Below are positions 25,718 to 37,900 of a stretch of DNA of 64,000 bases, piece after piece. The notes beneath the pieces are model-generated. The model did not search any database and had not been told where the DNA came from. It saw only the letters and a program-made list of their open reading frames with translations. Location: the NCBI GenBank assembly GCA_014218235.1, contig CM024753.1, positions 4,712,001 to 4,776,000 of the forward strand, read 5' to 3'. How positions within the stretch are numbered: position 1 is the first letter of the stretch; every line of letters begins with the position of its first letter. The stretch comes from Colocasia esculenta. Taxonomy: Eukaryota; Streptophyta; Magnoliopsida; Alismatales; Araceae. The position numbers and the translations under genes were made by a program.

Positions 25718-26315
25718 GGAGCGTGTGTACTAGTACACCGACTGCCGTATCTTCAGGTCGGACGCGGATATTTATTCGCCCGGGGGTCGGAATCGCCCGC
25801 GAGACCCCAATTCAGAATCGGCATTTCGACCCGGTCGGAAAATGGTCGCATTCGGAGATTTCCGGTCAGGCGCCCAAATTCCTCTCCGGAAGCGCGGTCG
25901 CAGGCTGCCGATGCGATCGCATACGGACACCGCTTCGCTAAAATAGTCATAACTTTTCGGTCGATTATCGGAATGGCTTATAAGACCCCAATTCGGAATC
26001 GGCACTCAGAGGCACTCGACGCCCACTTATTGCCTCAGGCAATAAGACGTCGTTTCGGGGTCAAAAAATCTTCGTTTCCCACTCCGAAATTGCGATTCTA
26101 GCCGACGATCTCCCTTATTCCAAGGTATTTTCTCCGTAGCGACTCCCTCGATTACGGGAATCACTGGCGGAGCCCATACGCGGAGCCGCCCAGTCACAAC
26201 GATAGGAAGTCGTGTTCAACTCGACGCGAGATCTCCTTCCCAGGTCGTGGATATGGGTGCCCGAACATCGCCGATATAGTCACCCCCTGCGGTTTATTCC
26301 CACCTCTTCAGCGGA

Positions 26316-28559
26316 TCGTGTGTGTTGTGGTAGTAGTGGCCGTTGTGAGGCCAGTGTGAGTCGGTTGCGTGGAATGCTTGGTGCGGATGTGTGGTTTGTC
26401 CAGGTGCAGCGCAGGGTTGGTCCGGAAATGGAGTAGGACCTGCTGCTGTTCTGTCTGAGTTGGCGGCCAGGGGTGGCCGTTTACTGGTAGGCATCCAGAT
26501 TAGTGGACGTTTACATCATGAGCTTAGCGGCAGTAGATGTGGACGTTTAGGCTGGCGGTTGATTTTGGCGACAAGGGGGGTTGACGCCAACCTGTCAGTT
26601 CAACAGGTTATAGGCTCACCCGAGGGCTGTTTTCTCAGCTCTCACTCATTCCCTCTTGCCCCAACTTGCTGCCCCCGAGTCTTTGAAGCTTCCAACAGGT
26701 ACCGAGGAGTAGTTGGACGATCGTAGAACGCGCGACATCGCTGAATTACGCGAGGAAACGTCGCGGCGTGGTGCAATTCGCGTGGGAGCTCGCGGAGGGC
26801 TCGGCGTGAACCGGGGGATTGCAGGAGATTCTAACGCGTTCTGAGGTAGGGGACGAACCCTGGTAGCTTCATAGAAACATTAAAACACATCATAATCACT
26901 TGAACCAGCATGATAATCCACGTTTGAATAGAGTTGCACCATGCGAGATAAGGGTGGTTTGAGTTATTTAATGTTCAGAGCATGTTTTAGTGGGTTGTAT
27001 TGGGTTCTAGCATGCTAAAGGAATTGCATTTGCATGTTTTTCAGTAATTAGAACAGTTAGAAAACCTGTAGAGCCGATTAAGGTTTCTGCAGGGTTTATG
27101 GCCGGAGAACTTGGCGTCAACATCGCTTGCCGCCAAGATTCTCAGCCAGGAGATTAACGGCCAGGAACCTTGCCGTTGACTCCCAGTAAGCGGCAATCGA
27201 TGTGGCCGCCTACTTCTATTTGAGCAGAAATGACTAAGTACAATAATTATCGATAATGCATGTGTGTTAACGCATGAGGTGCACTGAGTGCACTTGATTT
27301 ACGTGTTTAGCATACAAGGTATGCTGTTAGTTGTTTACTTCGGTGACTGCGCGTTGTGTACGCGAGTCAGTTGGGTTCACGTGTAGTGGACCAGTAGTTA
27401 CTTGTGGTTTACGTGAGGTTTCACATGGTTTGTGTGTGACGTGCACGTGGTTCTGTGTACGTGGCAAGTAGTACGACGCCTACCGTGGTTACCTCTCCAG
27501 TTGGGTGCCCCAGGTTCTTTGTGAGCCAGGCTGTTAGCTCGAGGCTTTGTCCCGGTACTTGTGTTGTACCGTCGAGGTCTGTGTCGTCTGACCTGGACAC
27601 CCTCACTCTGTGTTTGAGTTGTACGTCCGGCAGAGGGAAAGACGACAGTGGGACAGTGACACTTGAGTTTGTTTTTAGTCACTTATAGCGCGCTCGTAGT
27701 TGGGGGTACGGACACCAGTAGACGTACTGGACCCCAGCTAGTCCTTTTCCAGTGCCTCACTCTAGCGAGCCCAGGCCAGGGTCTCTGGAGGTGCCAGGCA
27801 TGGGCCTGTGACCGTGTGGTCTGCAGATGGTGGTGTTTAGTTGGTCTCCACAGTTGCTTGACCTTTTTACGTGGAGTGGCAGCTGGACCTTTCGTCCGTG
27901 GCTGCGAGACTGAGAGGTAGACCTGTGTTAGTTGTCCGAGTCAGTTTCTGGTGTCGCGAACCAGTTCACGTGGCTCGTGTTGGCTGTCTCTACTTTAGCT
28001 TGTACACCTGTACAGGTTTGCCATTTAATTATTACTGTTGTTTCTCGTAGTCGGCAGACGGTGAGTACTTTTATAGCTTTACTTACCTGCTTAGTTGTTA
28101 TATTAATTGTTGGTGCTATTTACTATTCTTACTCGTGGTGTTTGTTTCGCTCGGTTTTGGGGGAGTTCCCTACTGAGCCAGTGACTAGAGAGGCTCACCC
28201 CTACCCCCACAGGTGAGAGCGAGGAGGACGTCTCTCGTCCGACGTCCAGTTCCGGGCCGCGTCGTAGCGGTGCAGGGTCAGCACCTCCAGCAGAGTAGCT
28301 TCAGCAGTGTAGTTTTGTAGTTGTTTACTTTCTTCAGTTGTACCTCGGGGTATGCCCCAGGCTGTTGTAGCTCTTTTCAGCTTTTGTGGAAATTTGGCTA
28401 TGTAAATCTATGAAACATATATGAAATGTGGTGTGTTCCTTTATGTTTACACGAACTGTGGTTGGGTATCCCTTGCGAGGCTTCGGCCCGTTCGCGGGAG
28501 GCGGACTCGGATCAAGTACGTTATCGGTTTAACGGGCTTGACCGAGGCAATCCGTCATA
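26316..28559 (+). mobile_element. LTR block 2: 5'-truncated LTR (about 2.2 kb)
   Basis: A diverged relative of LTR block 1 in the same orientation. The satellite breaks off after TTCAGCGGA, and the LTR starts without a TGTAAC end. The shared GTGGCC(A/G)(A/T)TGTGAGGCC motif lies 52 bp into block 1 but only 20 bp into block 2, so about 30 bp are missing. Shared parts include the TTCTGAGGTAGGGGACGAAC stretch (26838), the hairpin at 27110, the CCCCAGGTTCTTTGTGAGCC region (27508-27910) and ATCCCTTGCGAGGCTTCGG (28469). It ends TCCGTCATA before the PBS. No coding frame is seen within it. Confidence 0.82.
27246..27392. promoter_or_regulatory. Stem-loop string in LTR block 2
   Basis: In order: palindrome ATTATCGATAAT (27246-27257); GTGCAC-TGA-GTGCAC (27279-27293); AGCATAC-AAG-GTATGCT (27309-27325); GACTG(CGCGT)-TGTGT-ACGCGAGTC with one bulge (27345-27368); GGTTCAC-GTGTA-GTGGACC with one wobble (27374-27392). 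They lie about 25-40 bp apart. ACGTG cores near 27300, 27378, 27410, 27440 and 27458 could bind bZIP or bHLH factors (inference). Confidence 0.6.
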
Positions 28560-28561
28560 GT

Positions 28562-28573
28562 TGGTATCAGAGC
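28562..28573 (+). promoter_or_regulatory. Primer-binding site of LTR block 2 (initiator tRNA-Met type)
   Basis: TGGTATCAGAGC is an exact match to the usual plant iMet PBS. It sits two bases after the LTR end. With the leader and gag start behind it, this marks the LTR as a 5' LTR. Confidence 0.92.
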
Positions 28574-28715
28574 AAGGTCCGTGTTAATATGAGAGAATTA
28601 GAAGGATACATAGCCTTATTTCGGTCTTTATACACTGCTGGTAGGGACCCTGGTTTTTGATCATTTGTGGTTTTGATTTTTGTCTGGTGTTTTGTGTATG
28701 TAGAAAATTTTTGAA
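28574..28715 (+). other. Retrotransposon 5' leader (LTR block 2)
   Basis: A 142-bp stretch between the PBS and the gag-like ATG. It is AT-rich compared with the satellite, contains several stops in all forward frames and has no match to the satellite. It corresponds to the untranslated leader of an LTR element. Confidence 0.75.
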
Positions 28716-28793
28716 ATGGCTGATAGGAGAGATTGGGGTGGTGGAGGAGATGATCCGGAGGAAAGCACCCAGCGTATGATAGAAATGATTTGA
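28716..28793 (+). pseudogene. gag start fragment (25 codons)
   Basis: ATG at 28716 opens a frame reading MADRRDWGGGGDDPEE, then STQRMIEMI, then TGA at 28791, right at the join to satellite. Its position, the first good ATG after the PBS and leader, and its polar, glycine- and acid-rich start fit the N-terminus of a plant Ty3/gypsy Gag; I infer this from context, since no capsid or zinc-knuckle domain remains. The stop lies at or within a few bases of the breakpoint, so the original frame probably continued. The rest of gag, pol and the 3' LTR are absent. It is non-functional. Confidence 0.7.
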
Positions 28794-31700
28794 CCCTCGA
28801 TGTGAGATCTCCTCCCCAGGTCGTAGATATGGGTGCCCGAACATCGCCGATATAGTCACCCTCTGCGCTTTATTCCCACCCCTTCAGCGAAAGAATTGGG
28901 CATAACTTTCCGCACGGGCATCAGAATCGCTTATGTGACCACAATTCGGAATCGGCACTTCGAGACGGTCGACAGGGCTCTAGTTTCGCAGAATTCCGTT
29001 CCGGGGCCAAAATTTCCCCCCGGAGAGTGTGTACTAGTACACCGACTGCCGAACCCTCCGGTCGGACGGGGATATTTATTCGCCAGGGGGTCGGAACCGC
29101 CCACGAGGCCCCAATTCAGAATCGGCACTTCGACCCCGTCGGTAAATGGTCGCATTCAGAGATTTCCGGTCCGGCACCCAAATTCCTCACCGGGAGTGCG
29201 GTCACAGGCTACCGATGCGATCGCATACGGACACAGCTTCGCTCAAACAGACATAACGTTTCGCTCGGTTTTCAGAATCGCTTATAAGACCCCAATTCGG
29301 AATCGGAACCCAGAGGCGCTCAACGCCCTCTTATCGCCATAGGTGATAAGACGTCGGTTCGGGGTCGAAAAACCGTCGTTTCGCACTCCAAAATTGCGAT
29401 TCTAGCCGACGATCTCCCCTATTCCAAGGTTTTTTTTGGCCGTAGCGACTCCCTCGATTACGCAAATCGCTGACGGAGCCCAGAAGTGGAGCCGCCCAGT
29501 CACAGCGATCGGAAGTCGTGTTCAACTCGATGCGAGATCTCCTCTTCAGGTCGTGGATATGGGTGTCCGAAAATCGCCGATATAGTCACCCCATGCGGTT
29601 TATTCCCACCCCTTCAGCGAAAGAATTGGGCATAACTTTCCGCACGGGCATCAGAATCGCTTATGTGACCACAATTCGGAATCGGCACTACGAGACGGTC
29701 GACAGGGCTCTGGTTTCGCAGAATTCCGTTCCGGAGCCAAAATTCCCCCACGGAGCGTGTGTACTAGTACACCGACTACAGTACCCTCCAGTCAGACGCA
29801 GATATTTATTCGCCCGAGGGTCGGAACCGCCCGCGAGGCCCCAACTCAGAATCGGCACTTCGACCCGGTCGGTAAATGGTCGCATTCGGAGATTTCCGGT
29901 CCGGCGCCCAAATTCCTCTCCGGGAGCGCGGTCGCAGGCTGCCGATGCGATCGCATACGGACACAGCTTCGCTCAATCATGCATAACGTTTCGCTCGGTT
30001 ATCGGAATCGCTTATAAGACCCCAATTCAGAATCGGCACTCAGAGGCGCTCGACGGTCCATTATTGCCTCAGGCGATAAGACGTCATTTTGGGGTCGAAA
30101 AACCTTCGTTTCGCACTCCGAAATTGCGATTCTAGCCGACGATCTCGCCTATTCTAAGGTTTTTTTGGCCGTAGCGACTCCCTCGATTAGGCAAATCGCT
30201 GACGGACCCACACGCGGAGCCGCCCAATCATAGCGATCGGAAGTCATGTTCAACTCGACATGAGATCTCCTCCCCAGGTTGCGGATATGGGTGTCTGAAC
30301 ATCGCCGATATAGTCACCCCCTGCAGTTTATTCTCACCCCTTCAGCGGAAGAATTGGGCATAACTTTCCGCACAGGCATCGGAATCGCTTATGTGACCAA
30401 AATTCGGAATCGACACTCCGAGACGGTCGACAGGGCGCTGGTTTCGCGGAATTCTGTTTTGGGGCCAAAATTCCCCCCCGGAGCGTGTGTACTAGTACAC
30501 TAACTACAGTACCCTCCGGTCGGACGCAGATATTTATTCGCTCGAGGGTCGGAACCGCCCGCGAGGCCCCAATTCAGAATCGGCACTTCGACCCGGTCGG
30601 TAAATGGTCGCATTCGGAGATTTCTGATCCGGCGCCCAAATTACTCTCCGGGAGCGCGGTCGCAGGCTGCCGATGCGATCGCATACGGACACCGCTTCGC
30701 TCAAACAAGCATAACTTTTCGCTCGGTTATCAGAATCGCTTATAAGACCCCAATTCGGAATCGGCACTCAGTGACGCTCGACGCTCCATTCTTGCCTCAG
30801 GCGATAAGATGTCGTTTCGGGGTTGAAAAACCTTCGTTTCGCACTCCGAAATTGCGATTCTAGCCGACGATCTCCCCTATTCCAAGGTTTTTTGGCCGTA
30901 GCAACCCTCGATTACGCGAATCGCTGACGGAGCCCAACACGGAGACCGCCCAGTCACAGCGATCGGAGTCGTGTTCAACTCGACGCTAGATCTCCTCCCC
31001 AGGTAGTGGATATGGGTGCCCGAACATCACCGATATAGTCACCCCCGCGGTTTATTCCACCCCTTCAGTGAAAGAATTGGGCATAACTTTCTGCACGGGC
31101 ATCGGAATCGCTTATGTCACCACAATTCGGAATCGACACTCTGAGACTATCGACAGGGTGCTGTATTATCGAAATTCCATTTCGCGGCAAGAATTCCCCC
31201 CCTGAGCGTGTGTACAAGTACACCGACTGCCGTACCCTCCGGTCGGACGCGGATATTTATTCGCCCGGGGGTAGGAACTGCCCGCGAGTCCCCAATTCTG
31301 AATCGGCACTTCGACCCGGTCAGAAAATGGTCGCATTCGGAGAATCCGGTCCGGAGCACAAATTCCTCTCCGGGAGTGCGGTCGCAGGCTGCCGATGCGA
31401 TCGCATACGGACACCGCTTCGCTCAAACAGGCAAAACTTTTCGCTCTATTATAGGAATCGCTTATAAGACCCCAATTCGGAATCGGCACTCAGAGGAGCT
31501 CGACGCCCCCTTATTTCCTTAGGTGATAAGACGTCGTTTCGGGGTCGAAAAACTTTCGTTTTGCACTCCGAAATTGCGATTCTAGCTGACGATCTCCCCT
31601 ATCCCAAGGTTTTTTTGGCCGTAGCGACTCCCTCGATTACCCAAATCGCTGGCGGAGCCCTCACGCGGAGCCGCCCAGTCACAGCGATCGGAAGTCGTGT

Positions 31701-34606
31701 TCAACTCGACGCGAGATCTCCTCCCCAGGTTGTGGATATGGGTGTCCGAACATCGCCGATATAGTCACTCCCTGCAGTTTATTCTCACCCCTTCAGCGGA
31801 AGAATTGGGCATAAATTTCCGCATGGGCATCGGAATCGTTTATGTGACCACAATTCGGAATCGGCACTCCGAGACGGTCGACAGGGCGCTGGTTTCTCGG
31901 AATTCCGTTTCGGGGCCAAAATTCCCCCCCGGAGCGTGTGTACTAGTACACCGACTACAGTACCCTCCGGTCGGACGCAGATATTTATTCGCCCGAGGGT
32001 CAGAACCGCCTGCGAGGCCCCAATTCAGAATCGGCACTTCGACCTGATCGGTAAATGGTCGCATTCGGAGATTTCCGGTCTGGCGCCCAAATTCCTCTCC
32101 GGGAGCGCGGTCGCAGGCTGCCGATGCGATCGCATACGGACACCGCTTCGCTCAAACAGGCATAACTTTTCGCTCGGTTATCGGAATCGCTTATAAGACC
32201 CCAATTCGGAATCGGCACTCAGAGGCGCTCGATGCTCCATTATTGCCTTAAATGATAATACGTCGTTTCGGGGTCGAAAAACCTTCGTTTCGCACTCCAA
32301 AATTGTGATTCTAGCAGACGATCTCCCCTATTCCAAGGTTTTTTGGCCGTAGCGACTCCCTCGATTACGTGAATCACTGACGGAGCCCACACGCTGAGCC
32401 GCCCAGTCAGAGCGATCGGAAGTCGTGTTCAACTCGACGCTAGATCTAATCCCCAGGTCGTTGATATGGGTGCCCGAACATCGCCGATATAGACACCCTC
32501 TGCAGTTTATTCCCACCCCTTCAGCGAATGAATTGGGCATAACTTTCCGCACGGGCATCAGAATCGCTTATGTGACCACAATTCGGAATCGGCACTCTGA
32601 GACGGTCGACAGGGCTCTGGTTTCGCAGAATTCTGTTCCGGGGCCAAAATTCCTCCCGGAGCGTGTATACTAGTACACCGACTGCCGAACCCTCCGGTCG
32701 GACGCGGATATTTATTCGCCCGGGGGTCGGAACCGGTCGCGAGGCCCCAATTCAGAATCGGCACTTCGACCCCGTCGGTAAATGGTCGCATTCGGAGATT
32801 TCCGGTCCGGCGCCCAAATTCCTCACCGGGAGTGCGGTCGCAGGCTACCGATGCGATCGCATACGGACACCGCTTCGCTCAAACATGCATAACTTTTCGC
32901 TCGGTTTTCAGAATCGCTTATAAGACCCCAATTCGGTATCGGCACTCAGAGGCGCTTGACGCCCTCTTATCGCCATAGGTGATAAGACGTCGGTTCGGGG
33001 TCGAAAAACCTTCGTTTCGCACTGCAAAATTGAGATTCTAGCTGACAATCTCCCCTATTCCAAGGTTTTTTTGACCGTAGCGAGTCCCTAGATTACGCAA
33101 ATCACTGACGGAGCCCACACGCGGAGTCGCCCAGTCACAGCGATCGGAAGTCGTGTTCAACTCGACGCGAGATCTCCTCTTCAGGTCGTGGATGTGGGTG
33201 TCCGAACATCGCCGATATAGTCACCCCATACGGTTTATTCCCACCTCTTCAGCGAAATAATTGGGCATAACTTTCCGCACGGGCATCGGAATCGTTTATG
33301 TGACCACAATTCGGAATCGGCACACCGAGACGGTCGACAGGGTGCTAGTTTCGGGGAATTCCGGTCTGTTGCAAAAATTCCCCCCCGGAGCGTGTGTACT
33401 AGTACACCGACTGCCGTACCCTCCGGTCGGACGCGGATATTTATTCGCCCGGGGGTCGGAACCGCCCGCGAGGCCCCAATTCAGAATCGGCACTTCGACC
33501 CGGTCGGTAAATGGTCGCATTCGGAGATTTCCGATCCGGCCCCCAAATTCCTCTCCGGGAGCGCGGTCGTAGGCTGCCGATGCGATCGCATACGGACACT
33601 GCTTCGCTCAAACAGGCATAACTTTTCGATCGGTTATCGGAATCGCTTGTAAGTCCCCAATTCGGAATCGGCACTCAGAGGCGCTCGATGCTCCATTATT
33701 GCCTCAGGCGATAATACGTTGTTTCGGGGTCGAAAAACCTTCGTTTCGCACTCCGAAATTGCGATTCTAGCAAACGATCACACCTATTCCAAGGTTTTTG
33801 GCCGTAGCGACTCCCTCGATTACGCGAATCGCTGACGGAGCCCACACGCGGAGCCGCCCAGTCAGAGCGATCGGAAGTCGTGTTCAACTCGACGCTAGAT
33901 CTACTCCCCAAGTCGTTGATATGGGTGCCCGAACATCGCCGATATAGACACCCTCTGCGGTTTATTCCCACCCCTTCAGCGAATGAATTGGGCATAACTT
34001 TCCGCACGGGCATCAGAATCGCTTATGTGACCACAATTCGGAATTGGCACTCTGAGACGGTCGACAGGGCTCTGGTTTCGCAGAATTCCGTTCCGGGGCC
34101 CAAATTCCCCCCGGAGCGTGTGTACTAGTACATCGACTGCCGAACCCTCCGGTCGGACGCGGATATTTATTCGCCCGGGGGTCGGAACCGCCCGCGAGGC
34201 CCTAATTCAGAATCGGCACTTCGACCCCGTCGGTAAATGGTCGCCTTCGGAGATTTCCGGTCCGGCGCCCAAATTCCTCACCGGGAGTGCGGTCGCAGGC
34301 TACCGATGCGATCGCATACGGACACAGCTTCGCTCAAACATGCATAATGTTTCGCTTGGTTATTGGAATCGGTTATAAGACCCCAATTCAGAATCGGCAC
34401 TCAGAGGCGCTCGACGGTCCTTTATTGCCTCAGGCGATAAGACGTCGTTTCGGGGTCGAAAAACCTTCGTTTCGCACTCCGAAATTGCGATTCTAGCCGA
34501 CGATCTCCACTATTCTAAAGTTTTTTTGGCCGAAGCGACTCCCTCGATTACGCAAATCGCTGACGGACCCACACGCGGAGCCGCCCAGTCACAACGATCG
34601 GAAGTC

Positions 34607-34952
34607 GTGTTCAACTCGACATGAGATCTCCTTCCGAGGTCGCAGGCTACCGATGCGATCGCATATGGACACCGCTTCGCTCAAACAGGCATAACTTTTC
34701 GCTCGGTTATCAGAATCGCTTATAAGACCCCAATTCGGAATCGGCACTCAGAGGCGCTCGACGCTCCTTTCTTGCTTAAGTGATAAGACGTCATTTCGGG
34801 GTCGAAAAACCTTCGTTTCGCACTCCGAAATTGCGATTCTAGCCGACGATCTCCCCTAATCCAAGGTTTTTTGGCCGTAGCGACTCCCTCGATTACGCGA
34901 ATCGCTAACGGAGCCCACACGCGGAGCCGCCCAGTCACAGCGATCGGAAGTC
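34607..34952 (+). repeat. Truncated monomer (about 380 bp deleted)
   Basis: GAGATCTCCTTCCGA joins at about 34636 to GGTCGCAGGCTACCGATG, removing subunit A, the palindrome and most of subunit B. Normal phase resumes at 34953. Confidence 0.88.
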
Positions 34953-37900
34953 GTGTTCTACTCGACGCTAGATCTCCTCCCCAGGTCGTGGATATGGGTG
35001 CCCGAACATCACCGATATAGTCACCCCCTGCGGTTTATTCCCACCCCTTTAGCGAAAGAATTGGGCATAACTTTCCGCACGGGCATCAGAATCGCTTATG
35101 TGAGCACAATTCGGAATTGGCACTCCGAGACGGTCGACAGGGCTCTGGTTTCGCAGAATTCCATTCCAGGGCAAAAATTCCCCCCCGGAGCGTGTGTACT
35201 AGTACACCGACTGCCGTACCCTCCTGTCGGACGCGGATATTTATTCGCCCGGGGGTCGGAACCGCCCGCGAGGCCCCAATTCAAAATCCGCACTTTGACC
35301 TCGTCGGTAAATGGTAGCATTCGGAGATTTCCGGTCCGGCTCCCAAATTCCTCACCGGGAGCGCGGTCGTAGGCTACCGATGCGATCGCATACGGACAAC
35401 GCTTCGCTCAAACAGGCATAACTTTTCGCTCGGTTATCAGAATCACTTATAAGGCCCCAATTCGGAATCGGCACTCAGAGGCGCTCGACGCCCTCTTATC
35501 CCCATAGGTGATAAGACGTCGGTTCGGGGTCGAAAAACCTTCGTTTCGCACTTCAAAATTGCGATTCTAGCTGACGATCTCCCCTATTCCAAGGTTGTTT
35601 TGGCCGTAGCGACTCCCTCGATTACGCAAATCGCTGACGGAGCCCACACGCGCAGCCGCCCAGTCACAGCGATCGGAAGTCGTGTTCAACTCGACGCGAG
35701 ATCTCCACTTCAGGTCGTGGATATGGGTGTCCGAACATCGCCGATATAGTCACCCCATGCGGTTTATTCCCACCCCTTCAGCGAAAGAATTGGGCATAAC
35801 TTTCCACACGGGCAACGGGATCGCTTATGTGACCACAATTCGGAATCGGCACTCCGAGACGGTCGACAGGGCGCTAGTTTCGCGGAATTCCGTTCTGTTG
35901 CAAAAATTCCCCCCCGGAGCGTGTGTACTAGTACACCGACTGTCGTACCCTCCGGTCGGACGCGGATATTTATTCGCCCGGGGGTCGGAACCGCCCGCGA
36001 GGCCCCAATTCAGAATCGGCACTTCGACCCGGTCAGTAAATGGTCGCATTTGGAGATTTCCGGTCCGGCCCCCAGATTCCTCTTCGGGAGGGCGGTCGCA
36101 GGCTGCCGATGCGATCGCATACGGACATCGCTTTGCTCAAACAGGCATAACTTTTCGCTCGGTTATCGGAATCGCTTATAAGACCCCAATTCGGAATCGG
36201 CACTCAGAGGTGCTCGACGCTCCATTATTGCCTCAGGCGATAAGACGTCATTTCGGGGTCGAAAAACCCTCATTTCGCACTCCAAAATTGTGATTCTAGC
36301 CGACGATCTCCCATATTCCAAGGTTTTTTGGCCGTAGCGACTCCCTCGATTACGCGAATTGCTGACGGAGCCCACTCGCGGAGCCGCCCAGTCACAGCGA
36401 TCGGAAGTCGTTTTCAACTCGACGCTGGATCTCCTCCCCAGGTCGTGGATATGGGTGCCCGAGCATCGCCGATATAGTCACCCCATGCGGTTTATTCCCA
36501 CCCCTTCAGCGAAAGAATTGGGCATAACTTTCCGCACGCGCATCAGAATCGCTTATGTGACCACAATTCGGAATCGGCACTACAAGACGGTCGACAGGGC
36601 TCTGGATTCGCAGAATTCCGTTCCGGGGCCAAAATTCCCCCCCCCCTGGAGCATGTGTACAAGTACACCGACTACAGTACCCTCCAGTCGGACGCAGATA
36701 TTTATTCGCCCGAGGGTCGGAACCGCCCGCAAGGCCCCAAGTCAGAATCAGCACTTCGACTCGATCAGTAAATGGTCGCATTCAGAGATTTCCGGTCCGG
36801 CGCACAAATTCCTCTCTGGGAGCGCGGTCGCAGGCTGCCGATGAGATCGCTTACGGACACCGCTTCGCTCAAAATGGCATAACGTTTCGCTCGGTTATCG
36901 GAATCGCTTATAAGACCCCAATTCGGAATCGGCACTCAGAGGCGCTCGATGGTCCATTATTGCCTCAGGCGATAAGACGTCGTTTCGTGGTCGAAAAATC
37001 ATCGTTTCGCACTCCGAAATTGCGATTCTAATCGACGATCTCCCCTATTCCAAAGTTTCTTTGGCCGTAGTGACTCCCTCGATTATGCAAATCGCTGACG
37101 GACCCCACACGCGGAGCCACCCAGTCACAGCGATCGGAAGTCGTGTTCAACTCGATGCGAGATATCCTCTTCAGGTTGTGGATATGGGTGCCCGAACATC
37201 GCCGATATAGTCACCCCATGCGGTTTATTCCAACCCCTTCAGCGAAAGAATTGGGCATAACTTTCCGCACGGGCATCGGAATCGCTTATGTGACCATAAT
37301 TCGGAATCGGTACTCCGAGACGGTCGACAGGGTGCTGGTTTCGCGGAATTTCGTTCCGTGGAAAAAAATTCCCCCCCGGAGCGTGTGTACTAGTACACCG
37401 ACTGCCGTACCCTCCGGTCGGACGCGGATATTTACTCGCCCGGGGGTCGTAACCGCCTGCGAGGCCCCAATTCAGAATCGGCACTTCGACCCGGTCGGAA
37501 AATGGTCGCATTCGGAGATTTCCGGTCCGGCCACCAAATTCCTCTGCGGGAGCGCGGTCGGAGGCTGCCGATGCGATAGCATACGTACACCGCTTCGCTC
37601 AAACAGGCATAACTTTTCGCTCTGTAATCGGAATCGCTTATAAGACCCCAATTCGGAATCGGCACTCTGAGGCGCTCGACGTCCCCTTATTGCCTTAGGT
37701 GATAAGACGTCGTTTCGGGGTCGAAAAAACTTCGTTTCGCACTCCGAAATTGCGATTCTAGCCGACGATCTCCCCTATTATTCCAAGGTTTTTTTGGCCG
37801 TAGCGACTCCCTCGATTATGCAAATCGCTGGCGGAGCCCACACGCGGAGCCGCCCAGTCACAACGATCGGAAGTCGTGTTCAACTCGACGTGAGATCTCC

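Larger units (their letters stand above)
11421..26315 (+). repeat. Satellite array 2 (about 728-bp monomers)
   Basis: Same satellite and orientation as array 1. Anchors are at 12046, 12775, 13502, 14229, 14957, 15683, 16412, 17139, 17868, 18595, 19324, 20051, 20779, 21107, 21832, 22559, 23286, 24014, 24741, 25456 and 26212. It begins in mid-monomer (phase about 102) right after the PBS of LTR block 1 and ends at phase 103 where LTR block 2 starts. One copy (20779) is cut to 328 bp. A neighbour pair at 25456/26212 is 756 bp apart because of a long C-tract. The 15.7-18.6 kb part alternates two monomer types. I see no gene in it. Confidence 0.97.

Noticed and set aside
25387..25941. Frame with a proline-rich stretch
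   Set aside because: The prolines come from the expanded C-tract at 25682-25717 within a satellite frame; no gene is supported.
27398..28216. Open frames of 60-94 codons inside LTR block 2
   Set aside because: Same reasons as for LTR block 1; the frame at 27932-28216 lies in a hydrophobic T-rich stretch but has no conserved counterpart in LTR block 1.
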